Source of the DNA: JAWKWH01 sp963669455
GTDB lineage: Bacteria; Pseudomonadota; Alphaproteobacteria; Rhizobiales; Rhizobiaceae
DNA length: 64,000 nucleotides
NCBI GenBank assembly: GCA_963669455.1
Contig: OY770026.1
Location: 3,348,001-3,412,000, forward strand
Reading direction: 5' to 3'
The position numbers and the translations under genes are program-made. Shown here one piece after another: positions 26,803-35,663 of the stretch. Positions within the stretch are counted from its first letter, which is position 1, and each line of letters starts with the position of its first letter. A model generated the notes under the pieces. The model did no database searches. It saw nothing but the letters and a program-made list of their open reading frames with translations, and was not told the DNA's origin.

Positions 26803-28011
26803 CTATTCCTGATTGTTGCGGCCAAGCGGAATGTTCATTTCTTCCGCCTTGATTTCACGAACCAGTTCAGGAATGGCCCACTTCACATTGTCATCGATAC
26901 GTATCTTGAAGTGGAACATGGATTGCAAAGCCTGATGGTCCTCGGGCCTGAAGGTCATCGACCCCTTCGGCGTCTCCCAGCTCATGCCTTCCATGGTCGA
27001 AATCAGCGTTTCGGTGTCCCAGGCTTCAGCCGATTCAAGCGCCTTAGCGACAGCCAGGCCAGCCGACATGCCGCCTGCGGTGAAGAAGTCCGGCGGCGCA
27101 TCGAAGCGTTTTTGATGCTCGGCCACCAGCCAATCATTGACCGGGTTCTTCGGCGATTCATAGTAGTAGTAAATCGCACCTTCCATGCCCGGCACGCGCT
27201 TATAGGTCGGCAGCACCGCGAGGATATGTCCGCCGGTGGATATCTCGATACCGAAGCGGGACGGCTCCATGCCGGTAAGCGCCCCCATCGGATCGCCGGA
27301 ACCGGCGACGTAGATCAGGATGACCTTGCGCCCCTGCTTGTCTTTGAGCGCATTGAACAGGCGTTCGCCGACCGCCGTATAGTCGGTGGTCTTCAACGGC
27401 ACATATTCCTCGGCCACCACGGTAGCGCCCGTGCCTTCAAGCGCCTTCTTGAAGGCTGCAACGCCGTCCTTGCCAAAGGCATAGTCCTCGGCAAGCGTTG
27501 CCACGAACAGGTTCTCATCCGGTTTCAAGGCGATGGCTTGCGCCTGCATATCCATCGACGAATTGCGCGAGGTCTTAAACACATAGCGGTTTGAATCCGG
27601 CCCCGTCAGCGAATCGGCCACGGCGGGCTCGATCAAAAGGATCTTTTCATATTCCTCCGCAATCGGCAGCATCGCTGTCGTAACCCCCGACGAGGTTCCG
27701 CCAACAGCGATCAAAACATCGTCGTCGCCATAGGCTTCGGCCAGCACAGAACGAGCAACATCGGGTTTGAATTGGGTGTCCTTTTCAATGACCTCGATCT
27801 TTTTGCCTTTGATCATCATCGTGCCGTTGGTGGCGTATTCCAGCCCCATGTTGAAACCGGTCGATGTCTGTTTGGAAAACACTTCGAATGCCGAGCCCGA
27901 CAGACCGTGGACCAGGGCGATTTTCACCTTGTCTTCCTGCGCGACAGCAGTGACGAGCGATCCGGTCGCCAAAACGGCGGCGACCGCGACTGAAGATAGT
28001 ATCCGTTTCAT
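26803..28011 (-). CDS. ABC transporter substrate-binding protein (LivK-type, Peripla_BP_6)
   Basis: Periplasmic binding protein of 402 residues with a Sec signal peptide ending 'SLVTAVAQED' (about residue 24). The fold segments include 'IALVHGLSGSAFEVF' and 'VGGTSSGVTTAMLPIAEE', as in Liv/amide-type receptors. ATG at 28011 is chosen because GGGAGGAAC lies directly upstream; a longer frame to 28167 has no such site. It heads the operon and is divergent from the PAS-LuxR regulator. The ligand is unknown. Confidence 0.92.
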   Translation of the reverse strand: MKRILSSVAVAAVLATGSLVTAVAQEDKVKIALVHGLSGSAFEVFSKQTSTGFNMGLEYATNGTMMIKGKKIEVIEKDTQFKPDVARSVLAEAYGDDDVLIAVGGTSSGVTTAMLPIAEEYEKILLIEPAVADSLTGPDSNRYVFKTSRNSSMDMQAQAIALKPDENLFVATLAEDYAFGKDGVAAFKKALEGTGATVVAEEYVPLKTTDYTAVGERLFNALKDKQGRKVILIYVAGSGDPMGALTGMEPSRFGIEISTGGHILAVLPTYKRVPGMEGAIYYYYESPKNPVNDWLVAEHQKRFDAPPDFFTAGGMSAGLAVAKALESAEAWDTETLISTMEGMSWETPKGSMTFRPEDHQALQSMFHFKIRIDDNVKWAIPELVREIKAEEMNIPLGRNNQE

Positions 28012-28167
28012 ATTGTTCCTCCCGAAATAAGCGGCAGCCGGTGCGCGAACAATGTCACGCGACTGCAATTCCCACCGCTCCGGTGTCCGGCTCCTCAACC
28101 GGCAGCTTGACTGCTGAGCCGGTCGCAGACGGCCGGCAAGAGTTTCAGCTATGAAGCGGCGTATCAA

Positions 28168-28785
28168 ATGCTAGTATCACCGGGAATGTCGACGGATCGC
28201 AATATCGTAGAAACACGCATGACCAGAACGGAAAACCACGATACCCTTGATTTGATGGCCTTTGCCATGGCACCGGTCGGTATCGTCATGACCGAAAACA
28301 GGGTCATCCGCACCTGCAATCCGGCATTTGCACGCATGTTTGGCTATGAGATCGATGCGCTGCGCGATCAGTCATTTGCGATTTTGTATCCGTCGTACGA
28401 GGAATTTGTGCGCGTGCGCAATGTCGGCGTCGCTCCGCTTCGCGAGATTGGACGCTATTCCGACGAACGCATCATGGCGCGCTGCGACGGGACCTTGTTC
28501 TGGTGCCGCGTTCGCGGCGCCACATTGACCGAGGAAGGCGACCCCTTGATGAAGGCGGTCTGGAGTTTTGCCGACCTCTCGACCGAACGGCCTGTCACGC
28601 AGCTTTCAACACGTGAACGCCAGATCATCATGCATTTGAGCGGTGGCCTGACCAGCAAGGAGATCGCCCGGCAGATCGGTATTTCCTATCGGACCGTCGA
28701 AACCTACCGGGCCCGGCTGCTCAAAAAATTCAATTCCTCCAACGTCGCCGAATTGCTGGGCAAGCTTAGCGGTATGCCAGGCTGA
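28168..28785 (+). CDS. PAS-domain LuxR-type transcriptional regulator
   Basis: Cytoplasmic regulator of 205 residues. A PAS sensor domain occupies about 30-135 ('PVGIVMTENRVIRTCNPAFARMFGY') and a LuxR helix-turn-helix about 145-200 ('LSTRERQIIMHLSGGLTSKEIA'). There is no receiver domain, so it is probably a direct ligand or redox sensor. It is divergent from the Liv-type operon across 156 bp that carry imperfect GC-rich inverted repeats, and so most likely controls that operon. ATG at 28186 is an alternative start. Confidence 0.9.
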   Translation: MLVSPGMSTDRNIVETRMTRTENHDTLDLMAFAMAPVGIVMTENRVIRTCNPAFARMFGYEIDALRDQSFAILYPSYEEFVRVRNVGVAPLREIGRYSDERIMARCDGTLFWCRVRGATLTEEGDPLMKAVWSFADLSTERPVTQLSTRERQIIMHLSGGLTSKEIARQIGISYRTVETYRARLLKKFNSSNVAELLGKLSGMPG

Positions 28786-28810
28786 TTGGCTGGCGAAATT
28801 CGGATACGTC

Positions 28811-28841
28811 TTGACCTTCCAGTAGGTGAAACCTCTATTTG
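28811..28841 (+). promoter_or_regulatory. Possible MerR/CueR-type promoter of the copper operon
   Basis: A TTGACC -35 box (28811-28816) is separated by 19 bp from TATTTG (28836-28841). The long spacer is characteristic of MerR-family metal-activated promoters. The spacer holds CTTCC...GTGAAACC, a weak dyad similar to, but not clearly matching, CueR operators. It precedes the small membrane protein and the copC-copD-oxidase genes. No MerR-type regulator is in the window. Confidence 0.4.
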
Positions 28842-28962
28842 TATATCATGCAAGTTTAGGGCGTCGATTGCAGACGATATGCTGGAACCACGCAAAAGCA
28901 TGAAAAAGCAGAGCGGTTACCGGCAGGACTTGGCCATCTGAACCGATATCTGGAGGCTAAAA

Positions 28963-29097
28963 ATGCGAATTGGTGATGGACATGGCAGTATGATGTGGAT
29001 GCCATACGGCCACATGGGCCTTGGCATGTTGCTGGCGGTTGTTGTCTTGCTGGCTATCGGTTTTGCTATTGGCTATGCGGTGGGCCGTGCACGTTAG
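28963..29097 (+). CDS. Small His/Met-rich single-span membrane protein (44 aa)
   Basis: This short gene has a good ribosome-binding site (TGGAGG, 28951-28956) before ATG at 28963 and ends with TAG at 29097. The N-terminal 20 residues are rich in His, Met and Gly (HGSMMWMPYGHMG), followed by one hydrophobic helix (about 20-40, with an AIGFAIGYAVG glycine-rich end) and a basic tail. Position ahead of CopC, CopD and a multicopper oxidase suggests a copper-handling role. No family was recognised; the function is inference from composition and context. Confidence 0.6.
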   Translation: MRIGDGHGSMMWMPYGHMGLGMLLAVVVLLAIGFAIGYAVGRAR

Positions 29098-29229
29098 CGG
29101 TTGGCGACGTAGCCCGGCAAAGCGGAATTCTCGCTGGAACAAACCGGCGTCGCCGTTCAGCGCATGCCAGCATCAACACCGATTTGTACCAATGTCTGAG
29201 CGCCAAATTAATGCAATGAGGAACCGGAT

Positions 29230-29583
29230 ATGAAAAGAACTGCACTCGCATTTGTGTTGGCGGCATTATTCCCCGTCATCGCGCTGGCCCACTCGCCGCT
29301 AAAATCCACCTCACCACAGGATAAGGCGGAACTGAAAACCTTTCCTGCCGGCATTACGATGACGTTTGGCCAGCCGGCGCGGATTACCAAAGTGACGCTG
29401 ACCCATACTGCGGGTGACATTTCCCGCGCCGACAGGCTGGAACTCCCGTCGAAAGCGTTTGAAACGAATGTCGAGCTCACACCCGAGGACAGGGGAAGCG
29501 GTGAGTATGGTGTCGATTGGCGTGCCCTGAGCAAGGACGGGCATGTTTTGAAAGGAAGGTTCTCGTTCAAGGTATCAGAATAG
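29230..29583 (+). CDS. copC: CopC-domain periplasmic copper-binding protein
   Basis: Periplasmic CopC of 117 residues. A Sec signal peptide ends at about Ala20, so that His21 becomes the mature N-terminus ('AHSPL'). With Asp103 and His105 ('KDGHVLKG') this recreates the Cu(II) site of CopC proteins. The Met-rich Cu(I) segment of some CopCs is absent. It is followed by CopD and a multicopper oxidase. Probable role: binding periplasmic copper and handing it to CopD. Confidence 0.9.
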   Translation: MKRTALAFVLAALFPVIALAHSPLKSTSPQDKAELKTFPAGITMTFGQPARITKVTLTHTAGDISRADRLELPSKAFETNVELTPEDRGSGEYGVDWRALSKDGHVLKGRFSFKVSE

Positions 29584-29595
29584 TTGCAGGTGTTT

Positions 29596-30489
29596 ATGGA
29601 ACTCTCCGCATGGGATTTATGGGCACTAGGCTCGAAGCTGGTCGCCTATATCGGTTGTTTCCTTGCCATCGGCTCGTCTCTCTACACCATTGCCACCCCA
29701 CTTCTCGATGAGGGTTTAAAACGGCATTTGCGGCAAATTATTCTCACCATGGCCGTGATTGGCGCAGTCGGATCGATGGCCCAGTTTGGCATACAGTCCG
29801 GACGGCTATTGGATGAGGGCTTCGCTGGGATGTTTGATCCAGAAATGCTGGCCTTGGTCAAGGATGCCCCTCTTGGCACATCGGTATTTTTGCGGCTTGG
29901 CGGCTTGGCTTTGCTGTTTGCGTTCGCACTTCAGATACCCGTTTCCGGGCTGTTCGGTGCATTGGGAACGGTCATGACGGCCTCGTCTTTCTCGTTTGTG
30001 GGTCATGGAACCGGCGAGCCCCGGATTGTTATGGCGGCATTGGTGACATTGCATCTTCTTGGCATCAGTTTCTGGATCGGCGCGCTTTGGCCTCTTCGGC
30101 AAATCGCCTCAAAAGAGGACGCGCTGGATACCACTGGAAAACTCGCCCACAGATTTGGCCAGCAAGCCGCTTGGGTCGTTGGCGGGTTGATTGTGGCTGG
30201 ATTAGTCCTCACTGTCTTGATCACCGGCTCGCCGGCGGCAGTTTTCACCACCCAATACGGACTGACCCTGCTGGCCAAAGTGGCCGTTGTAGCGGCTTTG
30301 CTTGCCCTTGCCGCCGCCAATAAGCTGCGTATTGTTCCCGCAATTGAAAAGGGTGACGCGTCAGCGGCAGGTCACCTGCGCCAATCGATTTCGTGGGAAA
30401 TGCTGGCGGTTATCGTGATCCTCACGATCACTGCTGTTCTAACCACAATCACCCCGTTACCGGAAACCATGGAAATGACAAATGGCTAG
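29596..30489 (+). CDS. copD: CopD-family copper resistance/import membrane protein
   Basis: Integral membrane protein of about 297 residues with about eight hydrophobic segments. Potential metal-binding residues include His in 'FSFVGHGTGEP' and in 'LVTLHLLGISFWIGALWPL', as in the CopD domain. ATG at 29596 is preferred to a TTG at 29584. It follows CopC by 12 bases and overlaps the multicopper oxidase gene by 8 bases. Known relatives transport copper across the inner membrane; here it probably works with CopC. Confidence 0.88.
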   Translation: MELSAWDLWALGSKLVAYIGCFLAIGSSLYTIATPLLDEGLKRHLRQIILTMAVIGAVGSMAQFGIQSGRLLDEGFAGMFDPEMLALVKDAPLGTSVFLRLGGLALLFAFALQIPVSGLFGALGTVMTASSFSFVGHGTGEPRIVMAALVTLHLLGISFWIGALWPLRQIASKEDALDTTGKLAHRFGQQAAWVVGGLIVAGLVLTVLITGSPAAVFTTQYGLTLLAKVAVVAALLALAAANKLRIVPAIEKGDASAAGHLRQSISWEMLAVIVILTITAVLTTITPLPETMEMTNG

Positions 30490-31918
30490 TCATCATTCGA
30501 TCAATCGTCGCAACTTTCTGAAAACGGCAGGTGCAGGACTTGGTGCCCTGTCATTGCCGACGCTTGTGGTCGCCAGAACCGACAATGGTGTCATCGATCT
30601 TCGTGCTACCAAAGCGCCGCAAAAGCTCGCCGGTGAGGCCTACCCGGCGTCCGACCTCTGGCTTTACAACGGTTCATCGCCCGGCCCTGAAATCCGCGTC
30701 AACCAGGGTGATACAGTGCGCGTAAAATTCACCAATGAACTGGATGAACCGACATCGGTTCACTGGCATGGAATACGAATTGCAAATGCAATGGATGGTG
30801 TGGCTGGATTGACGCAGGAAGCGGTCAAACCGGGAGACACATTCGAATATATTTTCGATGTGCCGGATGCGGGGACGTTCTGGTATCACGCGCACAACAA
30901 AAGCTGGGAGCAGGTTGCGCGCGGCCTCCACGGTTCACTGATCGTCGATGAGCCAAGCCCGCTTGTCGATCGCGACCACGATCTGACCCTTGTCATTGAT
31001 GATTGGCGGCTGGACGATGACGGCACAATCCATCTTGCCAGTCTGGGCAACCTTGGGGATTGGAGCCATGCCGGACGGCTGGGCAACTGGGTGACCGTCA
31101 ACGGCAGGTCGCAACCCACCTTCAAGCTGACAAAAAGCGGAACCTATCGCCTTCGTCTCATCAACGCCGCGAACGCCCGCATATTGCAGATCGATCCAGG
31201 TGCAATCGGAGCAAAGCTTGTCGGCTATGACGGGTTCTTGTTTGAGGCGCCAAGGGATACCGATGGTGAGCTGATCACTCTTACGCCAGCACAGCGTGTC
31301 GATCTCCTGCTGGATTTAGACGATGCATCACGAAACCAGCATGATGCAGGCGGCTTTGCCCTACAGGAGATGTCGGGCCGGCAGGCCCTGGATATCGCAT
31401 TATTCGAGATTGTTGAGGGCAATCTCCCGCAACCTCAAAAACCCGATCTGGTGCTCCATCAAAACAAGATTGCCATACCGGACATTGGATCGGCCCAAAA
31501 CATTTTCCTCATCATGGAGGGAGGCGCCATGGGGGGCATGGGAAGAATGATGCATCAAGGGCGGATGATGGAAAGAGGCGACATCCGGCGGACAGGACAA
31601 ATGTGGGCCTTCAATGGCGTCGCCAATCTGGGCGACGAACCACTGTTCCGGGCAAAAATTGGCGAGACCATAGTCTTGTCAACCGATAACCAGACCGCCT
31701 GGCCGCACGGTATTCATGTGCACGGCCATCACTTTCAACTCTTGGAGCACAATGGCAGGGCGCTGAAATATAATGACTGGCGTGACACATTCACGATCGA
31801 TCGCGACGAAACGGTGAAAATTGCATTTGTGGCGGATAACCCCGGAAAATGGCTTTTACATTGCCACATGCTCGAACACGCGGCCGCAGGCATGAACAGC
31901 TGGTTTGAGGTGGTCTAG
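30482..31918 (+). CDS. Multicopper oxidase, CueO/CopA-like, Tat-exported
   Basis: Periplasmic multicopper oxidase of 478 residues with a Tat signal (NRRNFLK, residues 8-14). Copper motifs are complete: HWHG at 94-97, WYHAHN at 134-139, HGIHVHGHHF at about 409-418 and HCHMLEH at 460-466. Cys461, His466 and Met471 would be type 1 ligands. A Met-rich loop at about residues 345-365 resembles the CueO substrate-gating region. It probably oxidises Cu(I) to Cu(II). The TAG stop lies within a dispersed repeat shared with the convergent LysR gene end. Confidence 0.93.
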   Translation: MASHHSINRRNFLKTAGAGLGALSLPTLVVARTDNGVIDLRATKAPQKLAGEAYPASDLWLYNGSSPGPEIRVNQGDTVRVKFTNELDEPTSVHWHGIRIANAMDGVAGLTQEAVKPGDTFEYIFDVPDAGTFWYHAHNKSWEQVARGLHGSLIVDEPSPLVDRDHDLTLVIDDWRLDDDGTIHLASLGNLGDWSHAGRLGNWVTVNGRSQPTFKLTKSGTYRLRLINAANARILQIDPGAIGAKLVGYDGFLFEAPRDTDGELITLTPAQRVDLLLDLDDASRNQHDAGGFALQEMSGRQALDIALFEIVEGNLPQPQKPDLVLHQNKIAIPDIGSAQNIFLIMEGGAMGGMGRMMHQGRMMERGDIRRTGQMWAFNGVANLGDEPLFRAKIGETIVLSTDNQTAWPHGIHVHGHHFQLLEHNGRALKYNDWRDTFTIDRDETVKIAFVADNPGKWLLHCHMLEHAAAGMNSWFEVV

Positions 31919-32020
31919 AGCAAATTTCGCCCAAACGGCATCATATGTGCGAAAAATGCTTCAATAGTTCCAAGCGGGAGTAGGCATTGTCGCGGCTCTA
32001 AGGAACCACAAAACGTCCTA
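31914..32020 (+). repeat. Dispersed hairpin repeat (copy b) joining two convergent genes
   Basis: This roughly 105-bp copy begins TCTAGAGCAAATTTCGC, continues through GTGCGAAAAATGC and the imperfect hairpin CGCGGCTCTAAGGAACCAC, and ends CGTCCTA. It matches the 102-bp tandem units (inverted) at 35859-36164. Its left edge gives the TAG stop of the multicopper oxidase, and its right edge gives, on the minus strand, the TAG stop of the LysR gene. Confidence 0.75.
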
Positions 32021-32950
32021 ACATTTGGACAAGCTTGTCATTCCCGGAATTGCCGCATCGCTGATAAGGGATCTGCAATGCTCTTCGAAAGCTGTCATCA
32101 ATCTAGATTTATGTTCTTGGATCAAAGTCATAATGCCGATTTGCATAGGCTTGTGGCGGCCAGCAAGGCGAATGGATACCAGCTTTTTTCCATCAAGCGC
32201 CGTCGATATTTTCGGCCTAACATTCGCGATTGAAAAACCATAGTTGTTCGCGACCATCGTTCTAACCACCTCCTGATGAGTGGCCTGGGATGCTATCGTC
32301 GGAGTAATACCTTTCGTTTCGAACAACGACATGAAATACTCTTTGGTGTGAGGCAGGTTCAGCATGATCATGGGCTCATCTTTCAATTCCTCAATTTTGA
32401 TCGACTTTTTATGGGCAAACGGATGGTTCGCTGAGAGCAATATGTGTGGTGGAAGACTGGCAAGAGGTTCGAATGCAATATCTTCTGGAATGTCTAAATC
32501 GTACGAAATGGCTATATCGGTTTCGACCGTCCGTAATCCGTCCAACAGTTCTTCGTGGCTCCCTTCCATCATTCGCATTTTCGTGGCCGGGTATTTTTGT
32601 CGAAATTCGTATCCCAACTCTGGTGCGATCATGGGGGCAAGCGTGATCATGCAACCAACAGATATGCGCCCCACAACCTTATTGTTTAGCTCTGCCGCAA
32701 CGGTATAGAGACTGTCGGCCTGCCGAAGCAAAATCTTTGCCTCTCTAATCAGGGTTCTACCGGAAGACGTTAGCGTCAACCCTTGTGCATGATGTCTAAC
32801 GAACAATTGCACTTGAAGCTCGCGCTCCAAATGGGAGATAGCGGATGAAATGGAGGGTTGAGAAATACTTATCTTGTTTGCAGCAAGCTTTATGCTACCG
32901 GTCTCGCCAGTTGCTACGAAGTACTCCAGCTGTTTCAAAGATATTCTCAC
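32018..32950 (-). CDS. LysR-family transcriptional regulator
   Basis: Regulator of 310 residues. The winged helix-turn-helix is at about 4-62 ('LEYFVATGETGSIKLAANKISISQPSISSAISHLE') and the substrate-binding domain fills the rest ('RISVGCMITLAPMIAPELG'). It is transcribed leftwards and is the last gene of the direction shared by DUF1028, the Rid protein and the flavoprotein upstream, separated from them by a repeat-containing gap. It may control that catabolic group or the Liv importer at 36.2-41.2 kb; the sequence does not decide which. Confidence 0.92.
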   Translation of the reverse strand: MRISLKQLEYFVATGETGSIKLAANKISISQPSISSAISHLERELQVQLFVRHHAQGLTLTSSGRTLIREAKILLRQADSLYTVAAELNNKVVGRISVGCMITLAPMIAPELGYEFRQKYPATKMRMMEGSHEELLDGLRTVETDIAISYDLDIPEDIAFEPLASLPPHILLSANHPFAHKKSIKIEELKDEPMIMLNLPHTKEYFMSLFETKGITPTIASQATHQEVVRTMVANNYGFSIANVRPKISTALDGKKLVSIRLAGRHKPMQIGIMTLIQEHKSRLMTAFEEHCRSLISDAAIPGMTSLSKC

Positions 32951-33250
32951 AACATCTAACCGTTCAGTGTTTCAAACCCTGTTTAGAGCATTTTTCGCTC
33001 AAGTGGTGTCATAGAAGCGAAAAAGCTTCAATGGTTCCAGGCGTGTACAGGCGTTGTCGCGGTTCAAAGGAACCGCATAAGCCCCAGAGGTTCTGCATCC
33101 CGCTCGTCACTTAGGAACTTATGGTCGATCTGAATTTTGCGTATATTGTTATGCTCGCTGGGCAATGTTACCACACCAACGCTTTTCCGGTCGAAGAACA
33201 CTTTTTTCAGCCGTTATAGGTGAAATTGTCCATAGTCTTGTGACACTTTT
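32951..33250. other. Gap with repeat copy c and a possible gene fragment
   Basis: The left half holds repeat copy c (32983-33086). The right half has an open minus-strand stretch, 33064-33213, of 49 residues with no ATG near its upstream end (begins RLKKVFFDRKSVG) that runs into the repeat and stops there. It was not recognised and may be a gene remnant cut by the repeat. No promoter or RNA gene was identified. Confidence 0.4.
32983..33086 (+). repeat. Dispersed hairpin repeat (copy c)
   Basis: It begins TTTAGAGCATTTTTCGCTC, continues with GAAGCGAAAAAGCTTC and GTACAGGCGTTGTCGC, then the perfect hairpin GCGGTTC-AAAG-GAACCGC, and ends near GCCCC. It has the same orientation as copies a and b and is inverted relative to the tandem array at 35859-36164. 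Confidence 0.75.
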
Positions 33251-33925
33251 TCATTCGTCACCTGGCACGCCATAGCTTGGGGCATCACGCGGATCGATTG
33301 CGCGTTTGATATATGCGTCCAACTGCGGTTTGTAAATTTCCCAGGCATGGGCAATATTTTCAATTGGACATCCATCTGTCCAATCGCAACGTAAATCAGC
33401 AACCGGCCAGGAAACCGTATCGACCAACTTCAACCCCGCTGAATGTATCGGACCGGCTTCGCCACCGGCTTCCAACCCAGCCTTCATGGCCGCAAGTAAT
33501 CGATCACCGAGATGGCCGGTAGTTGAGGTGAATGCATCAACAATTGTCTGAGGGATCGTATCATTGGCCAAAAGATTGCCGCCACTGGCAACATTTATCG
33601 CCTTTGCCTCGGCCCAGGTTCCCAGCGCATTGGGCCCTGAATGAATTGCTGTTTTTCCGTCCTTATCTACGGCTAGAACCTGACGGTACTCGATATAAGC
33701 GCCGGTATTTTTTAGTATCTCGACAGCCTGAGACGCGCTGGCACCTTCTTCCATCAGCGCCAATGCGCGCACCCCAAGTGTTGGATCAGTTATGTTTTGG
33801 CTTGCGACAGCACCAACGCCAGCCCGTGCGTATGAACATCGTGCGGCAACGGCCGGCGAGGATGAGGAAATGGCAACCCCAAACATCCCGGTTTCAGAAC
33901 ATCTTGCAACTAGTGAGAATGTCAT
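33251..33925 (-). CDS. DUF1028-family protein (Ntn-hydrolase-like)
   Basis: Protein of 224 residues covering the whole DUF1028 domain: N-terminal 'TFSLVARCSETGMFGVAISSSSPAVAARC', 'GVGAVASQNITDPTLG' and 'ASGGNLLAN'. The domain has an Ntn-hydrolase-like fold and is often next to Rid proteins and amino-acid-type importers; its reaction is not established. It lies 6 bases downstream of the Rid gene. No signal peptide is seen, so it is probably cytoplasmic. Confidence 0.88.
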   Translation of the reverse strand: MTFSLVARCSETGMFGVAISSSSPAVAARCSYARAGVGAVASQNITDPTLGVRALALMEEGASASQAVEILKNTGAYIEYRQVLAVDKDGKTAIHSGPNALGTWAEAKAINVASGGNLLANDTIPQTIVDAFTSTTGHLGDRLLAAMKAGLEAGGEAGPIHSAGLKLVDTVSWPVADLRCDWTDGCPIENIAHAWEIYKPQLDAYIKRAIDPRDAPSYGVPGDE

Positions 33926-33931
33926 TTTCGC

Positions 33932-34348
33932 TCAATCCGGTATAACGGCAGTACCGTCGATTTCGACAAGCCATTCAGGCCGTGCCAACGCTTGCACGAC
34001 AAGCCCGGTTGACACGGGGTGAACACCTTTGATGTATTCCCCCATCGTCCGGTACACCGCTTCGCGGTGACGAACATCGGTTATGTAAACCACCACCTTA
34101 ACGAGATGCTCCATCTGACCACCGGCCTCTTCAATCAGCTGGCGGATGTTTTGCATTACCTTGTGGGTCTGTTCGACGGGGTCATGACTATCAATGTTCT
34201 TCGCATCATCCAGATTTTGAGGGCATTGGCCGCGTAGGTAAACGGTTTTGCCTCCTTGTGTTACAACTGCCTGACATAGATCATTGTCGAGGTTTTGCTC
34301 CGGATATGTATCCGCTGTGTTGAATTTGCGAATGCGGCTGTGAGCCAT
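33932..34348 (-). CDS. Rid (YjgF/YER057c/UK114) family protein lacking the RidA arginine
   Basis: Trimer-forming Rid-family protein of 138 residues, with 'RGQCPQNLDDAKNI' and 'HLVKVVVYITDVRHREAVYRTM'. Archetypal RidA needs the Arg of the 'PAR(S/T)' motif to hydrolyse 2-aminoacrylate; here that stretch reads HPVSTGLVV (residues 110-118), with Ser113 in the Arg position. It therefore probably belongs to a Rid subfamily without classical enamine/imine deaminase activity, perhaps acting on an intermediate of the linked flavoprotein pathway. It is between the DUF1028 and flavoprotein genes. Confidence 0.9.
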   Translation of the reverse strand: MAHSRIRKFNTADTYPEQNLDNDLCQAVVTQGGKTVYLRGQCPQNLDDAKNIDSHDPVEQTHKVMQNIRQLIEEAGGQMEHLVKVVVYITDVRHREAVYRTMGEYIKGVHPVSTGLVVQALARPEWLVEIDGTAVIPD

Positions 34349-34388
34349 TTGCTACTCCGTGTTTCATCTTCCTGGCTGAAGATAAAAA

Positions 34389-35663
34389 TCAGTTTGCGCC
34401 TAAGGTGCTTCCAGTTGAAGCATGGAATTCCAGATATTTTCGTTGTGTGGCAATATGGTCAGCCAGGTTCTTCGCATCGTGCCAGACACCCCAAATGAAC
34501 GAAGAAGCCCGTCTGGTTTGCCACGGAAGGCCAAGAAAGAATATCCCCGGTTCGGTGGATACGCCACGATGATGACGCGGATTTCCATCTGCATCGAACG
34601 CGTCCACTTTTAGCCAGCTGAAATCTGTCGCAAATCCGGTAGCCCACACTATCGAATTGATACCAGCCTCAGGTAGATTTAATTCACCGACTGGATGCGT
34701 CATGCATTCAGGATCGGTGTCAAAGACACGAGCCTCAGGTTCCTCCGGCAGGTCAATACCGTTGCGCTCAATGTATCGATCTGCCTCATCCAACATGGAT
34801 AGATAGTTGGCGTCGCCTACAGCTATGTTTTCAGCAAGATCAGATGCAAAATAGAGTGTCCCGTCTAGGTATTTTTCCGTCATCCCAACAAGATTTATAC
34901 CCTGCGCAGCCAGGCGGCGAAAATCAACAGTGCGGCCGCCATGGGTGCCGCTCACGCAGATTGTAAAGCGCTCTGACCCCGGTTTCATGGTTGCCGCATC
35001 CCATTTACCGAGAACGCCAAGCCACCAGACATTGTCGCGTCCCCTATACGAGCGGGGTGGCCGGTCGTGGGGGCCAACAGAGAGGTAGACTTCTCTTCCT
35101 GCATGCAACAATTCTTCTGCTATCTGTGAACCGGAAGAACCTGCGCCAACCACCATTACAGCGCCATCCGGCAACTGCTGAGGATTGCGATAATCAAACG
35201 AGTGAATTTGCTTTAAGCCGGATTCCTCCGGAACGACTGGCGGAATGATCGCACTTTGAAACGCTCCGGTCGCGGCAACTACATTCTGGGCCTCGATAAT
35301 ACCGTCTGATGTTTCGACGCGGAATCCCGGCTTTCCTACATTTCTTTCTACTTTCTCTACTTCAACTCCACAGCGAATAGGCGCATTGATCTTCTTGGCA
35401 TATTCAACGAAATAGTCGGCTACCTTCTCTTTTGGAACAAACGCATGGGGATCAATATCCGTAAACTCCATGTTGGGAAAGCGGTCATGCCAGGCCGGGC
35501 CGTTTGCAACCAAACTATCCCATCTTCCGGTCCGCCAACGTTCGGCAATGCGGTCACGTTCTACCACGAGATGAGGCACTCCATTGTTACTCAGATGTTC
35601 ACTCATAGCCACGCCCGCCTGACCGGCACCTACAATAAGAGTGTCTATGTATTCAGTGGGCAT
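34389..35663 (-). CDS. Flavin-containing monooxygenase-like NAD(P)/FAD oxidoreductase
   Basis: CzcO/FMO-like flavoprotein of 424 residues. The FAD-binding GxGxxG is at 12-17 (GAGQAG), the NADP-binding GxGxxG at 173-178 (GAGSSG) and the conserved ATG motif at 341-343 ('VWATGFATDFSWL'). It would use NADPH and oxygen to hydroxylate a nitrogen or sulfur atom or insert oxygen in a small molecule. It is first of the flavoprotein-Rid-DUF1028 group, so N-oxidation of an imported amine or amino acid is plausible but inferred. Confidence 0.9.
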   Translation of the reverse strand: MPTEYIDTLIVGAGQAGVAMSEHLSNNGVPHLVVERDRIAERWRTGRWDSLVANGPAWHDRFPNMEFTDIDPHAFVPKEKVADYFVEYAKKINAPIRCGVEVEKVERNVGKPGFRVETSDGIIEAQNVVAATGAFQSAIIPPVVPEESGLKQIHSFDYRNPQQLPDGAVMVVGAGSSGSQIAEELLHAGREVYLSVGPHDRPPRSYRGRDNVWWLGVLGKWDAATMKPGSERFTICVSGTHGGRTVDFRRLAAQGINLVGMTEKYLDGTLYFASDLAENIAVGDANYLSMLDEADRYIERNGIDLPEEPEARVFDTDPECMTHPVGELNLPEAGINSIVWATGFATDFSWLKVDAFDADGNPRHHRGVSTEPGIFFLGLPWQTRRASSFIWGVWHDAKNLADHIATQRKYLEFHASTGSTLGAN

